Source: Exobasidium rhododendri
Taxonomy: Eukaryota; Basidiomycota; Exobasidiomycetes; Exobasidiales; Exobasidiaceae
Assembly (NCBI GenBank): GCA_026210745.1
Contig: CP110631.1
Coordinates: forward strand, 1,550,001 to 1,614,000
DNA length: 64,000 bases
Direction of reading: 5' to 3'
Made by a program: the position numbers and the translations under genes. Below are positions 9,187-19,881 of this stretch, in pieces. Positions within the stretch are counted from its first letter, which is position 1, and each line of letters starts with the position of its first letter. The notes below the pieces were generated by a model that did no database searches, was not told where the DNA came from, and saw nothing but the letters and a program-made list of their open reading frames with translations.

Positions 9187-11313
9187 TCATTGCTTCACCT
9201 TTCCAATCACACCTTCTGCAAAGTACTTTGCGATTGTGTTGGGGGCGTGCAACATGGCGAACTCTTCCGTGGCGTCCCGTCCCTTGTAGAGGAGGATGGC
9301 CTTCCTTCCACCAGGGTGATCGTCTAAGAAGGGCGTGGTGTCGAGTACTTGGCCATCAATGACGACCCAACAATCGTCTTCCTTGTCGTGCTTTGCAACG
9401 TCTTCCATGGTGTACTCTTTTAATTCCTTAGCCTTGGGGGCTTCCTTCTTGGCTGGCTTTACGGCTGAGTTGGACGACTGCGCGGCTGGCGCAGATTGCG
9501 CCGGGGAAGACGTCTGTGGTTGGGAAGTGGTCGACTGCTGCTCTTGTTGACCGCCCCAGCTAAAGGTCAAATCGAGTTTTTGTGTTTCAGGGTGAACGCG
9601 AACCGTCGTTTCCAGGTGTTGAGCTACTTGACCAGCTCGACCGGCGGCGATCTTACCGGTAGAGATACCTCGAAGGAGGTAGGAGCTGGCACTGTCCCCA
9701 GCCACTCTTCCGAAGACGACACATCCGAGGAGCGAACTACCTCCCAATCGATTGGCTCCATGAACACCTCCAGCAATCTCACCAGAGGCAAAGAGACCAT
9801 CGATGGGCTTTCCACTTGTATCGAGAACTCTTGATTCTGGATCAATCTCCAGTCCTCCCATAGTGTAGTGTAGCACAGGTGTCATGAGAGCGACGTGGAA
9901 GTTGTCATCCATCTTCCACTCTGCCTTTTCAAAGAACTTCTTGCCAAATGGATCCTTTGCCTTTCCACTGGCTACGGCATTGTAGTCATCAAAAGTAGAC
10001 TTGAGCTTGGCAGGAGATAGACCCATCTCCTTGGCCAGTGCTTCACCAGATTCAAACTTCTTCATCAGTCCCCTTCCGGTGTAGTGTCGGCAATGCCAAT
10101 CGATTTCCTTGGAGGAGGCTCCATTGAGGATCAGTCTCACGGGAAACTTGTCGTTGTCCCACATTCGTTGAGTCACGTAGTCACGGTGTCCCAATTCATC
10201 GGCGAATCGATTGCCTTCATTGTCTAGTAAGAGACCACCAACACCTCGAAGAGCTTCTGCGGCCAGGAATTTCACCTTAGCATCGGGTTCTTTTGGATCG
10301 ACAAGTCCGGTGGGGTGCACTTGGACCTTTTCCAAGTCAATCAATTTTCCTCCAATGGAAGCAACCATCTTTTGACCATCGCCTGTGCAGTGATCACCGT
10401 TGGTGGTGGGTAGATGCATCAGGTCCGGTCGGTGTTTCTTCAGCAGCGAATCGACATCATCGAAATCAGCTGCATAGCCACCGGTCGCCAAAATGACAGG
10501 GCCCATCTCCCGATGAGTTTGACCTCCAACCACGTATTCGACACCTTGAACTGCACCGTTCTCATAAATGAGCCTATTCAAGTGATAAGGATGACGCAGA
10601 TTAATGAGCACCGCGAACACCTTTAGGAATCTCCCCTCCTTACGCCACTCACTTTGTGACTCTGGCTTTGCGAACGATCTGGACTCGGTCTGGTTCACTT
10701 TCCGCCAAGTCTTCGATCTTTTCCATTTGCGCATAAGTAATAGTCATACCGGGAAACTGTGCACCTCCACGATGAGTTCGAGGTTGCGAGTGGCCTCCCA
10801 GTCGTGATACCTTGGAAAGATCGAGGGCAAATTTATCTTGCAGCCAGTTGACAGCTTCTCCAGACTGTCCAGTGAGGACCTTGATGAGATCATCTCTAGC
10901 TAAGTCCCTTGCTGATTTCTTTGTGTCGTTGAAGAAGATCTGCGCGATTTCGAGTAAATGAGGAAGGGAAAGTCAGCACCATTCAGCGAGAGTGCAGGGG
11001 CAGTCCAACAGACTATGGCAGACCTTAACTCACCTTTGCACTATCGGGAATGTCCTGCTCAGCTTGCGTGGCGGTTCCTGCACCATTAATACCGGAAGTA
11101 GCCTTGGTACTATTGCCACCAAAGAAAGCATTCTGGAAAGCGGCCACGAGCGGGGAGTCGTCAATGGGGGAAACTGAGCTCACCTCTTCATTCTCCCCGT
11201 TCGTTCAGCTTACTCACCTTGTCCAAGACGAGTACGTTACCGCCTCGCTCCAATACAGTGTGAGCTGCAGATAGTCCAGACAAGCCACCACCTACTACGA
11301 TGATTTTCGACAT
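9187..11313 (-). CDS. Soluble fumarate reductase (flavoprotein) with C-terminal cytochrome b5 domain
   Basis: Predicted FAD-dependent fumarate reductase of the yeast Frd1/Osm1 type, reoxidising reduced flavins under low oxygen. Four exons (minus): 11313-11218, 11132-11034, 10939-10653 and 10573-9187, 622 aa, all phases consistent. It starts MSKIIVVGGGLSGLSAAHTV, a dinucleotide-binding fold right at the N terminus, so no signal or mitochondrial presequence; a cytosolic enzyme is inferred. FAD-domain segments include FFGGNSTKATSGINGAGT, SRLGGHSQPRTHR, ATGGYAADF and ASGEIAGGVHGANRLGGSSL. After a Ser/Gln/Pro/Ala linker comes a cytochrome b5 domain (YTMEDVAKHDKEDDCWVVID) with heme-ligand motif DDHPGG and second ligand in MLHAP. 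The b5 fusion suggests that electrons enter through heme rather than free flavin (inference). Such fusions are known in fungi. The gene is convergent with the methyltransferase gene. Confidence 0.94.
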
Positions 11314-12448
11314 GTTGCGTACTTAGTATTGGGGGAAAATAAGGAAGCAGTGAAGAGGACGAAGGGGTATAAAGGAGAGCGATTGCAACCTTGGCTCTGC
11401 AAGAGAGTCGCGGTGTGAAAAGCGTTTGACAATTCAGTGCATTTTCATTAGCTAGCAGCTCGCTCGGTCTGCTTACTTTCTCTTCCCCGCGCCCACATCA
11501 TCCCTCTCCTCTTCTCCCCTCCCTCCCCGGCTGAGATGCCTCCTTGCTCTAATCGACTCTACCCCCGAGCTGTACGGACAGTACAGTAGGTATTTTCTAT
11601 TTCTTATTCTGCACTACTCCCCTCGGCTACAAATCAAATCGAAGAAAGAAAGGGGAAACGAGACGGCCTTCCTATCTGTAAACTATATTTAGTGCGTGCT
11701 TGGAGTTCAATTGACCCCGCAAACGCGCAATAGTAACACATTTTCAGAACAGGAGCTAAAACCATGCAGATAGAGGGCGAGGGCGGGGATAGAGTTTTGG
11801 CGACTCCCTTTTTCGTTTCGTCCAATCAAATGGAGGCCGAAGCTGCAGGCCACAATTGGTGCGCAAAACAAGGATTTGTCAGCCCACCATCCTGTCTGGC
11901 ATGCACTGCGGCCACGCCTGCAATCGCCTCAACTCCAGAGCGTCCTGATGTAGACGTTTTTGTGAGAATCATTCAATCACAGAGGAAGGGGGGGATGCGC
12001 TGGTCGACAGTATGTACTGCTGGCTCAGATCTGCGGTCTTGTGTGCTTATTCACGGGTATATTACGTAGCAACGTCCTCCCGCCTCGACATTTGCTCGTA
12101 CACCAGCTCCAGCTCTTTCACCATTCGGTCCAACTTAGATCAGATCCGATACTCAAGTCCCATGGTGTCTCCTAGGAAGGGGCTCGTCCTCAGTGAGAGC
12201 GCTCCGTATTGTTTTTGCACGCCATGGTACGGAAAAGATAAGAAGAGCAGGTATGATCTCTTTGGCTTCTTCGTTACGCGCATTTGAGATGATGAAGGTC
12301 TCCCATGTCATTTGACAAATCTAGCCTGTAAGATACGCCTCATCGTACGCTCTGAGCGGTTCTCATGAATACCGGGTCGAGATTGGTCGTCCTCATCACC
12401 ACGCATCCAACTTTTCCACACTCTCACTAAGACCCACCTTTTCACCTG
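11314..12448. promoter_or_regulatory. Intergenic region with two divergent promoters
   Basis: About 1.1 kb between the fumarate reductase start (minus) and the start of secreted gene A (plus). A strongly pyrimidine-rich tract lies near 11480-11540. Short frames at 11764-12287 have no family resemblance. I see no other gene. Confidence 0.45.
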
Positions 12449-13209
12449 ATGAACTTCCCTCTCTGTACTTTGCCCTTGGCCTTGGCCACGGTCGCTTCCA
12501 TTCTCGCCGCGCCTGCTCCCGAAGAGGACGTCCACCCCGGCGAGAGTGCCCTGGCAAGAAGAGGTACCGGGGCCGAGACCGACTGGATCAGCACTGATGA
12601 TGACGATATGTCCAAGAAGTGGGTCAGTGTCAACCGTGGCGAATGACCGCAATCTTTCAAGAAATATTCTGCCACGACGAGATCCACCCAAGTAAGTTAA
12701 AGTGAATGCTCCATCACAGTCCCTTGAGTGACAGAGCATTGCGGAGCTGACTTGAGCTATTCCTTGCAGCGGCTCTGACTCAAGTCGACATTGTCTGTAT
12801 CTCAAGCAGGGCGCATACACCACTTTTCTTGCACCAAGAGACGATGCAAGCGGTGCTGCCGAGGATGGGTCTGATAAGGTGATGTGTGCAAAAGTATAAC
12901 AAGTCAGGGAGAGGCCGCAAGAAATGCAGTAGTCCGGAAATCAAGTCGGTTGCCGTCCAATGTGATGGAGTGAATGAAAAGATTGCATTCGTGAAATGGA
13001 CGGAAGATAGCGAACTGAAGGCGTTACAAGACCGATGGAACACAGAACAAAAGTTCGGCTCGATCTGGTCTCTTCAGGAGAGCTTGGGAGGAAAAGCTGC
13101 GTACGAAAGTAATAAGAGCGGTGACGATCTGTATGCCGATTGCATGAAGGTCACAAATGGGATGAGGGATACGATCAATCTCAGCTTTGCGTGCACGGGG
13201 AGAGTCTGA
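12449..13209 (+). CDS. Secreted Cys-framework protein, copy A, frame broken by one base
   Basis: No known family recognised. Exons proposed: 12449-12618, 12662-12691 and 12770-13209, both introns phase 2. The start codes a signal peptide, MNFPLCTLPLALATVASILA, with likely cleavage before APAPEE, then dibasic sites (LARR, PRR) that a Kex2-like protease could cut. The third exon reads CLYLKQGAYTTFL to VMCAK and hits TAA after four A at 12890-12893. Removing one A keeps the frame (AKYNKSGRG, CSSPEIKSVAVQC) to the TGA at 13207-13209, giving 212 residues. The Cys spacing over this break, C-x30-C-x12-C-x11-C, equals that of the next gene (14217-16405) exactly, so the continuation is real and the break is either a sequencing error or a recent inactivating mutation. 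A 46-nt intron (12884-12929) could also repair the frame but would delete two conserved Cys. The first intron (43 nt) is the weakest part of the model. Confidence 0.6.
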
Positions 13210-14216
13210 ATTGTGAAACTTGATGGCGTCGTCTCTGCTCTTCTAGACCCTCCTTCATTTGCAGGGTCTATCTGAAGTGGACGGCTTCCCAATTACTTCT
13301 GTATCTGTGTCTTTTCCTTGTAGTCAGCATTATACACATTTTCGACTTCCTTTTCAACAAAGGACTTGACGCACCTACACTGAAACATCGGAATCCGATT
13401 TCGCTGCACTCTGTGCTCGGGATGGCCATACATGAGTGGTAAAACAACAACAGAGACACTACACCCTGAGTTTGATTTCGCCATTCTTCCAGTCAAGCGG
13501 GGCTCAACTGTCCTCCTCGCTTCCATGCTTTCCGCTGTTTACTTTCAGCGTCCGAGTTCTAACCGTCACGAGACTCACACTCAACGACACACTTGTGAGA
13601 AAAAAGAGTTGAGCCGCAATTCGGTCATGGCGCAGGGCTTGGAGATCTCTGAAGTGACTGGCTCTGAATTGGGCCCGCGCGCGTTCGGAATGCCTTGCGC
13701 TCGGCTTGCGATTCTCCCTTGTTTATAAGCCACCTCGTTATCACTGATCCCACATTTTCACGGAGACGCCCAGCATGAGCCTACCTTCGGCATCTTCACC
13801 GCCATCGTGACTAGGTCCTGTCTTTTGAAGGTCCGTTGACTCAGGCTCCGATGACTGGCTTTCGACAAGGTTGGCTTTAAACACCTGGCACTATCATAGC
13901 TGAAAAGAGCTGGCATGCGACGTGTGCGCCGTGTGCTTGACAGACATGCCTAATTCAAGCGCACCTCCTCATTGCAACTCCTCCTTTTCCTTGACCGCTT
14001 CCATGCAGAGATCATCAGCAAAGTAATGAGCAAACGGAACAAAGCTTCAACGGTACAAAAGAGGGAGAGAGGTGCGCCAGGTCTCTTTTCCTCTTTCCTC
14101 ACAGTCTCTCTTGGCGACAGTCCTTCCGATCTCCCTCCGCCTCTGAATTTTCCTATTCGACCCACATCCTTACGATTCTTTTGCCCTTAGTCTGACCAAA
14201 GAAAATCAACATCGAC
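13210..14216. promoter_or_regulatory. Intergenic region upstream of secreted gene B
   Basis: About 1 kb between the two secreted-protein genes, which point the same way. It should hold the 3' end of copy A and the promoter of copy B. Frames at 13432-13728 and 13972-14190 lack any resemblance to copies A and B or to known families. Confidence 0.45.
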
Positions 14217-16405
14217 ATGAAGATCTTTCCTCTCGTAATTTGCTTGGCTTCTGTGTCATTTGTGGCAGGTGATTTGATTCGAACACCCGTCAACAGCAAC
14301 AACGCTCATGGTCTTGTCAAACGTCGCTTGGTAATTAGGCGAGACAACGACGGTAACACTGGGTGAGGGAAGAGACAATGACAGATGTGGTGTACCGATA
14401 ATTCCCCTTCTCACCCTCTTCTTTCTATGCCTCTCCTCAATAATAGCAGCTACCAAGTGCCCGACGGTGACGTCACCAAGGGGCAAGGCCAGCAAGGTGC
14501 TGGCAGCAACAACAGTGGCAAGAGTACTCCAAAGGGCACAAATCACGATGCAGATGGAAGACAAGGCAGTGCAAGTACCTATGGACAGGGGCAGCAAGGC
14601 TCTTCTAATTACGACGTTCCCGACCCTGGCAACAAAGGCTCGTCCTCCGGTGAAAAATCTGACCCTGAGAAGAAGTCAGCTTTTCAGGACACACCTGCGT
14701 ATGGCGTACCTACTATTCCCGATTCTACTCAAGCAGGTTCGGGAGGAGAGAAGAAGAAGTGTAAGGCTAAGAGCGGCAATCAAGTTACTCCAAAAGGAAG
14801 CGACAACTCTGTCACGGGAGGAACTCAGACCAAGGATGGTGGCGACGGGTCCTACGGCAGTAGCAATGGCGACACCGACGACAATGGCAAAGACAAGTCG
14901 GGTAAAAAGGACAAGAGTGCTGACGCATACTCTACTGCTACTCCGGGGGGAGGCAATCAATCTGGTGTTGGTGGCATTGGTACTGGTGGTGGCGTTGGTG
15001 GATACGCTAGCACAGGAGGTAGTAGTGCTCAAGGTGCGGGCAGCAAGGACTCTCCTACTGATCAGCCGAAGGACAAGTCTGCTAGTGACGCATATCAAGT
15101 GCCTTCTGACCCTGATCCCAGCAAAGGCTCCTCGAGCTATTCATCTTCGTCTGATCCCAGCAAAGGCTCCTCGAGCTATTCATCTTCGTCTGATCCAGTC
15201 GATCCAGGTACACCTGTCGACCCAAGCACTTCGGCCGATCCCAAAGCACCTACCAATCCCAAGGACCCTACCGGTGGCTCTGGCTCTCAGAGTAGCGGCG
15301 TAGGGAGTGGTGGAAATGTAGGTGCTTACAGTAGTAAGGATGGCTCACAAAACTCTGCAAAGACTGGAAAGTGCGAGTGAGTAATAGGAGATGCCGACTT
15401 CTGCATTTGGCAACACTTTGCTAACACTGTTTCGTGTCATTGAATCTCCCTCGCAGATGTGGTCCAGAACGTAGCTGTATCTACCTGGGCGACAAAGCTT
15501 TCACCTACGGGTTGTTCCAAGACAAGAGTAGCAGCACGTCGTCCGGTGGTGCTAGTGACGGCGTGACCTGTGAGAAGCAAACCAAGGACGGTCATGGAAG
15601 TGGTTGCTGCTCTTTTCCCAAGAAGAGTGCTACAACTATCCAATGCGCAAACACGAATGATTTCTTCTACGTCAAGTTTGGTGCGACGAAGAGTAGCTAC
15701 AAGATTCCCTCCAAATCTTCCAGTGCGATCAAGGTGAAATGGGGCTCCAAGGGAGGAAAAGACAGCAGTGACACCTCGAAGGATGGCAAACAGAGCTCTT
15801 ATGCCGACAGCACAAGCTCGCAAAGTGGAACTCAGACAGGTACAGCCAGTGGCGCCAACGATCCATCCAATCCTACCAATGTTCGCCGTCAGCAGTCTCC
15901 AAGCAAGGGCGACTCTTACTCGGGATCTACTGGCTCTTCGTCCACCAGTGGCACGAGCAGCAGCAGCAGCAGCAGCAGCACGCAAGGAGGAGCTGATGGT
16001 GACATTGTATTCTCCGACACTGCAAGTGATAATCTTTATGTCGACATGTGCGGTGACAGTAGCACTTCCTCCACCAACTCTGCCACTAACGGTGCAAGTG
16101 GATCTGGATACGCAGTAGTCGACGACACGACTAAAGGAGGAAGTAAGAGCAACGATCCAACTGAGCCAACAAACACCACACCTGGCGGCGGCGCTGGTGG
16201 TTCTTCCTCTTCGTACAGTGGTAACGGAAGCGGCAGCGTTGATCCCAAGCAACCTCAAGACACCACGCCCGGCGGTGCAAAGGGAAGCTCTCAGAGTGGA
16301 TCCCCTGGATCGAAGTTTGGTGGAGACGGTGCCGTCACTGCTGACAAGCCAAGTGGAGTTTCGGATTGCACAACAGGCAACTGTGGATCTGTCGTAACCC
16401 CTTGA
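14217..16405 (+). CDS. Secreted Ser/Gly-rich protein with Cys framework, copy B
   Basis: Unknown function; paralogue of the gene at 12449-13209. Three exons, 14217-14362, 14447-15376 and 15457-16405, both introns phase 2, 674 aa. The signal peptide is MKIFPLVICLASVSFVAG; dibasic sites (VKRR, VIRR) follow. Exon 2 is low-complexity Ser/Gly/Asp/Lys/Pro sequence with a perfect 39-bp duplication. Exon 3 opens with the Cys domain: CGPERSCIYL, AFTYGLF, VTCEK, CCSFP, IQC, spaced C-x30-C-x12-C-x11-C as in copy A. A second part of the domain, DNLYVDMC, appears much later and matches DDLYADC of copy A, so the domain has been split by a Ser-rich insert that includes eight AGC codons. There is no C-terminal hydrophobic tail for a GPI anchor. 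A surface, matrix or effector role is inference from secretion and composition only. Confidence 0.85.
15114..15191 (+). repeat. Perfect 39-bp tandem duplication in secreted gene B
   Basis: Two identical 39-bp units, 15114-15152 and 15153-15191, encode DPSKGSSSYSSSS twice. The identity at silent sites points to a recent duplication by slippage or unequal crossing-over. Confidence 0.95.
15956..15979 (+). repeat. (AGC)8 microsatellite coding poly-Ser
   Basis: Eight uninterrupted AGC codons within secreted gene B. The length is likely to vary between strains by slippage in whole codons. Confidence 0.9.
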
Positions 16406-16963
16406 AGTTGTTGCATACAAAGCGCTTCTCCAGCGATCAAAAGGACGGATCTCTGGCGCTTGTCCATGACGGGCAACCACTTTCTTGGCCTTCTATGTTC
16501 TAATTCCGTGTCTCATTTGTGTCAAATGTCTTTTGTATTGACGAGCAGGTCTCTCATAGCCACACACACACACACAATCGATGTTGTTTGACGACTAGCG
16601 ATCGTAGGGGCAATGAGCGGCGAGGAGCCCGGTAGTGCAGTCACGCACTTTCATCGTCAACAGTTGCTCCACCTCACTAACAGCCAAGGGTGCACGTCCC
16701 ACGGACAATTAAATTGGTAATCGGAAATGAAAATTTCGATCTGTTAAGCACTGAATGCAAGCATAAGAGGGATCGTCGACTATTTGCATCCCTAACCAAA
16801 ACGTTTCCCAGCTCAGTGTTGGTCTTCCCCTGCTTATTGCTCCTGACACAGCAGTAGAGGCGACATCCAGAAGAACGCCGATCACCTGTTCTTCTTCGCT
16901 TTGCAAGCTTCAGCTGCGGCACAGCATACTTTACCGCAAAGCAGGAGGGGGGAAGGCGCGAAC
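16406..16963. promoter_or_regulatory. Intergenic region with CA microsatellite
   Basis: About 560 bp between secreted gene B and the carrier gene. It has a (CA)8 tract at 16561-16576. It should hold the 3' UTR of copy B and the carrier promoter; nothing else recognised. Confidence 0.5.
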
Positions 16964-17980
16964 ATGGCGCCTCAATCGAGAGGTGAAGAGGCCAGTCAAG
17001 GGACGTCTTCCCCTCAAGGTTTTGCAGCTGGTGTAGTGTCCGGTCTGACAAAGGTGACCATCGGCCATCCGTTCGACACCATCAAGGTGAGGCTTCAGTG
17101 CTCACCTATGGACACCTACAAAGGACCTCTGGATTGCGTCATGCAGTTGATTAGGAAAGAATCGCTGCTGGGCCTCTACAAGGGAGCCAGCGTTCCAGCA
17201 CTCGGGTGGATGGTGACCGATAGCATCCTCATGGGCAGCTTGCACACCTACAGAGTAGGATTAAGCAGACTATTGAATGTAGGGGAAGGGACAGGAGAGA
17301 AGCTCCCAATCTCGATGCATGCTCTGGCTGGATTCGGCGCAGGGATCACAAACTCAGTACTCACGAATCCGATCGAATTGATCAAAAGTAGACTCCAGAT
17401 GCAACATCAAAGAGTGAGCCTTCACTTCCCAGGTCGATCATCAAGCGTAGGACTGAATTCGATCAAGCAAGAATACACTGGTCCAATAGATTGTGCCATG
17501 CAGGCTGTTCGGCACTCAGGTCTTAAGGGGCTCTGGCATGCTCTACCTGGTACACTCTTATTTCGATCAAACTTCGCCTTCATGTTTGGGAGCAACGAGA
17601 TATTCAAGAATCTGTTTGAAAAGTCAAATAATGCCAATCCAAACTATCAGGTTTCACCAGGTCTAACCACCTTCTTGAGCGGTGGTTTGGCAGCAGAAGT
17701 GTACTGGTTCTTTGCATTCCCTGCTGACACGATAAAAAACCGAATGATGGCAGATTCATTGCGAAATCCAAAGTATCCTACAATCAAGTCTGCCGTTGTC
17801 GCAGTCTGGAATCAGCGAGGAAAAGATGCTGCAGTGCATCTCAAGGTTCGATCGTTTTATACCGGATTCCTAGTGTGCCTACTACGAGCTTTCCCCACAA
17901 ATGCGGGCGCATTGTTTGCCTTTGAAACGACGATGCATTTTCTTGGAGCAGAGAAGGTTCGTAGCATGGCTGTGGGGTAG
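16964..17980 (+). CDS. Mitochondrial carrier protein (SLC25 family, Ymc/Crc-like)
   Basis: Inner mitochondrial membrane exchanger of 338 aa, single exon. Three tandem carrier repeats are visible, each with the Px[DE]xx[KR] signature: PFDTIKVRLQ (repeat 1), PIELIKSRLQMQ (repeat 2) and PADTIKNRMM (repeat 3). Repeat 1 continues YKGPLDCVMQLIRKE, LGLYKGASVPALGWMVTDSILMGSLH, closest in my judgement to the yeast Ymc1/Ymc2 and carnitine/ornithine subgroup. The substrate cannot be fixed from sequence alone. The frame is open upstream of the ATG at 16964, but no earlier ATG is present, and MAPQSRGEEASQ is a plausible start. The gene is convergent with the gene ending at 18218. Confidence 0.9.
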   Translation: MAPQSRGEEASQGTSSPQGFAAGVVSGLTKVTIGHPFDTIKVRLQCSPMDTYKGPLDCVMQLIRKESLLGLYKGASVPALGWMVTDSILMGSLHTYRVGLSRLLNVGEGTGEKLPISMHALAGFGAGITNSVLTNPIELIKSRLQMQHQRVSLHFPGRSSSVGLNSIKQEYTGPIDCAMQAVRHSGLKGLWHALPGTLLFRSNFAFMFGSNEIFKNLFEKSNNANPNYQVSPGLTTFLSGGLAAEVYWFFAFPADTIKNRMMADSLRNPKYPTIKSAVVAVWNQRGKDAAVHLKVRSFYTGFLVCLLRAFPTNAGALFAFETTMHFLGAEKVRSMAVG

Positions 17981-18217
17981 TTTTATTCGCTGCAGATGCT
18001 TACAGACATCACTGGTCCCTTGCCCTTCTCTCCCTTTCTCTTCTGCTCGAACAGACTTCTTCGAATTAGAAAGAGAACTACGGACCGGAGATGAGACACA
18101 AATCTGCAGTGGATGCAGCTCACAATACATGTACAACAATAGATCACCAACACCACTCTCTCTCTTTCCTTTAACGAAGGCTTCATACTGTATCATATTT
18201 CGACGCCGAATCCATCT

Positions 18218-19627
18218 TTATTCCCAGTCGGATTCGACGTCTTCTTCTCCTTCTTCCATTTCTTTGCTCTTTGCAGTCACTTTCTTAGGCGACAGCTTTT
18301 TCGCTACTTTGACGGGAGAGGTTGCAAGATCGCTTTCACTTCCAATGATGCTCCCTTCCCAGCTCGTAGTTGGAGGTCCACTATTTGTCTGAAGACCGTT
18401 GGAGTCCATATCGCCATCCCAGTCGAACTCCTCGTCCTCTGTTGTCGCAGTAGTAATGGCGGCGACATCTGCTATTAAAGAGTCAGTAATCACTATAGCA
18501 AAAGCAGAGATTGGTATACGCTGTCCCTGCTTGCCATCATTTCTTTCTCACCTTTTCCAACCGGTGGCCTGACAATTGCAGCCGGCACCTGTGGCTTAGC
18601 GACAGACACTTTCTCCTTTGTCGCACCTCCAGATGACTCTTCAGGAGGCACGATCTTGACAAGGTCTCCCATCAGATTCGTCATTTCTTTTCCCCAGTCT
18701 TTGGCGACATTTTCGCTGGCTTCAAAGTACTTTTTTGCCATTGCTTGTGATTCTTTCAAGTTCAAATGAGGGAATGAAGCCTGGAATTGCTTGGACAGGT
18801 CAGCGAATGATGCGATGGGTTTGGATGTCTTGCCACCTTCTCCTGATAGGGTATCATCCTTTGATTGCGAAACCGTTTCCAGTGTTTTTGCAAGTGAAGC
18901 CTGAATGCTGTTGAGACGAGGATCAGCTTGAAGTCGATCCCAAAAGGATTGGACGTTATGCAGAGCAGTCTGAGCATTCTGCTTCGCAACCTGGATGGTG
19001 TGATCGATCGAGACATTGCTGTCAATATTGTTGCCGTCGACGTCGAATATTGCTTCCCCTGTCCCCATCACCATTGGTGCGCTATGAGCTTCCACTTTGT
19101 CTCTTTCGGCCTTTTCTTCTAATGCATCTACAGCAAGACCGTCATCCTCTTCGAGTATCACTTCTTTCTGCTTTCCTTTCCCGGTATCACTGTCTTCCTC
19201 CGAACCTTCTGTCAAGCTCTTCCCTTTCTCTGGCTGAGAATCTGCTGTCCGCGCTTTCTCTCTAGCAGATTTTTGCGCTTCATTCAACTGCGCTTCAAAC
19301 CGCTGCGCTTCCTTCTTCGCAATGGAAACAATTCCACCCTGTGACTCAATCTCTTTTCGAGCAGCGTTGATCTGCTCTTGCGACTTTATATGTTGCGGAC
19401 TTACTTCAGTGTCTGAATATTCTTATCCGTCTTACGCCACGGCATCACACACTCACCCGCTTGCTAAATCCTGTCCACCACGAACTGACGCTGCCTACTA
19501 ATTGTTTCACCTCCTCCTCTAGAGTCACGTCTTTTGTTTCTGTAGTGTCTGCCTCAGCTCCTGCGCTCTGTTCAGCTTCATTGCTCCTGCCTGCAATATC
19601 TATACTTGGATCTATGGCGCTGTCCAT
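18218..19627 (-). CDS. Uncharacterised acidic coiled-coil protein
   Basis: No family recognised with confidence. Three exons (minus): 19627-19457, 19383-18552 and 18471-18218, 418 aa. The N terminus is MDSAIDPSIDIAGRS, then EEEVKQLVGSVSSWWTGFSKR. A helical, charged region (SQEQINAARKEIESQ, KKEAQRFEAQLNEAQKSA) and an acidic Ser/Glu stretch follow. A second helical block (QNAQTALHNVQSFWDRLQAD, ASFADLSKQFQASFPHLNL) reaches KDWGKEMTNLMGDLVKIVPPEE. The tail is acidic and ends EEDVESDWE, a fungal pattern seen in BSD-domain-like and related proteins (weak analogy). The first intron uses an acceptor ATATAAAG, unusual but the only one that keeps phase; the second has a clear branch site (TTACTGAC) and acceptor (AATAG). 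The start codon could move if there is an upstream exon. Confidence 0.7.
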
Positions 19628-19774
19628 GTCTCCTACTTTTTTTCGCAAGGGGGTTGGACTGCGATTGATAGAAAGCGGAAAAGCGACTTTGGCGCTCACT
19701 CACTGTCCGAGAAAAGGAGCCTTAAATTATGTCCCCTCTCTATCAAGCTTACCGGTAAGCAAAGGAGCTCTCAC

Positions 19775-19794
19775 TTAAATCCTCGACCGGCCGA
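19775..19794 (+). repeat. Left terminal inverted repeat of the MULE
   Basis: TTAAATCCTCGACCGGCCGA. The reverse complement of 21983-22002 differs at one base (A instead of C at position 10). Confidence 0.7.
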
Positions 19795-19881
19795 ATCATT
19801 TTCCCTTATAACCTAGGGTTGGTCGCGTCGCGTTCACCTTTCTTCCCTATGACTACATACCATGCCCTATAACCACACACC

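Noticed and set aside
12879-12903. A 25-nt intron to repair the frame of secreted copy A
   Set aside because: Far too short to splice, and it would remove a Cys that is conserved in copy B.
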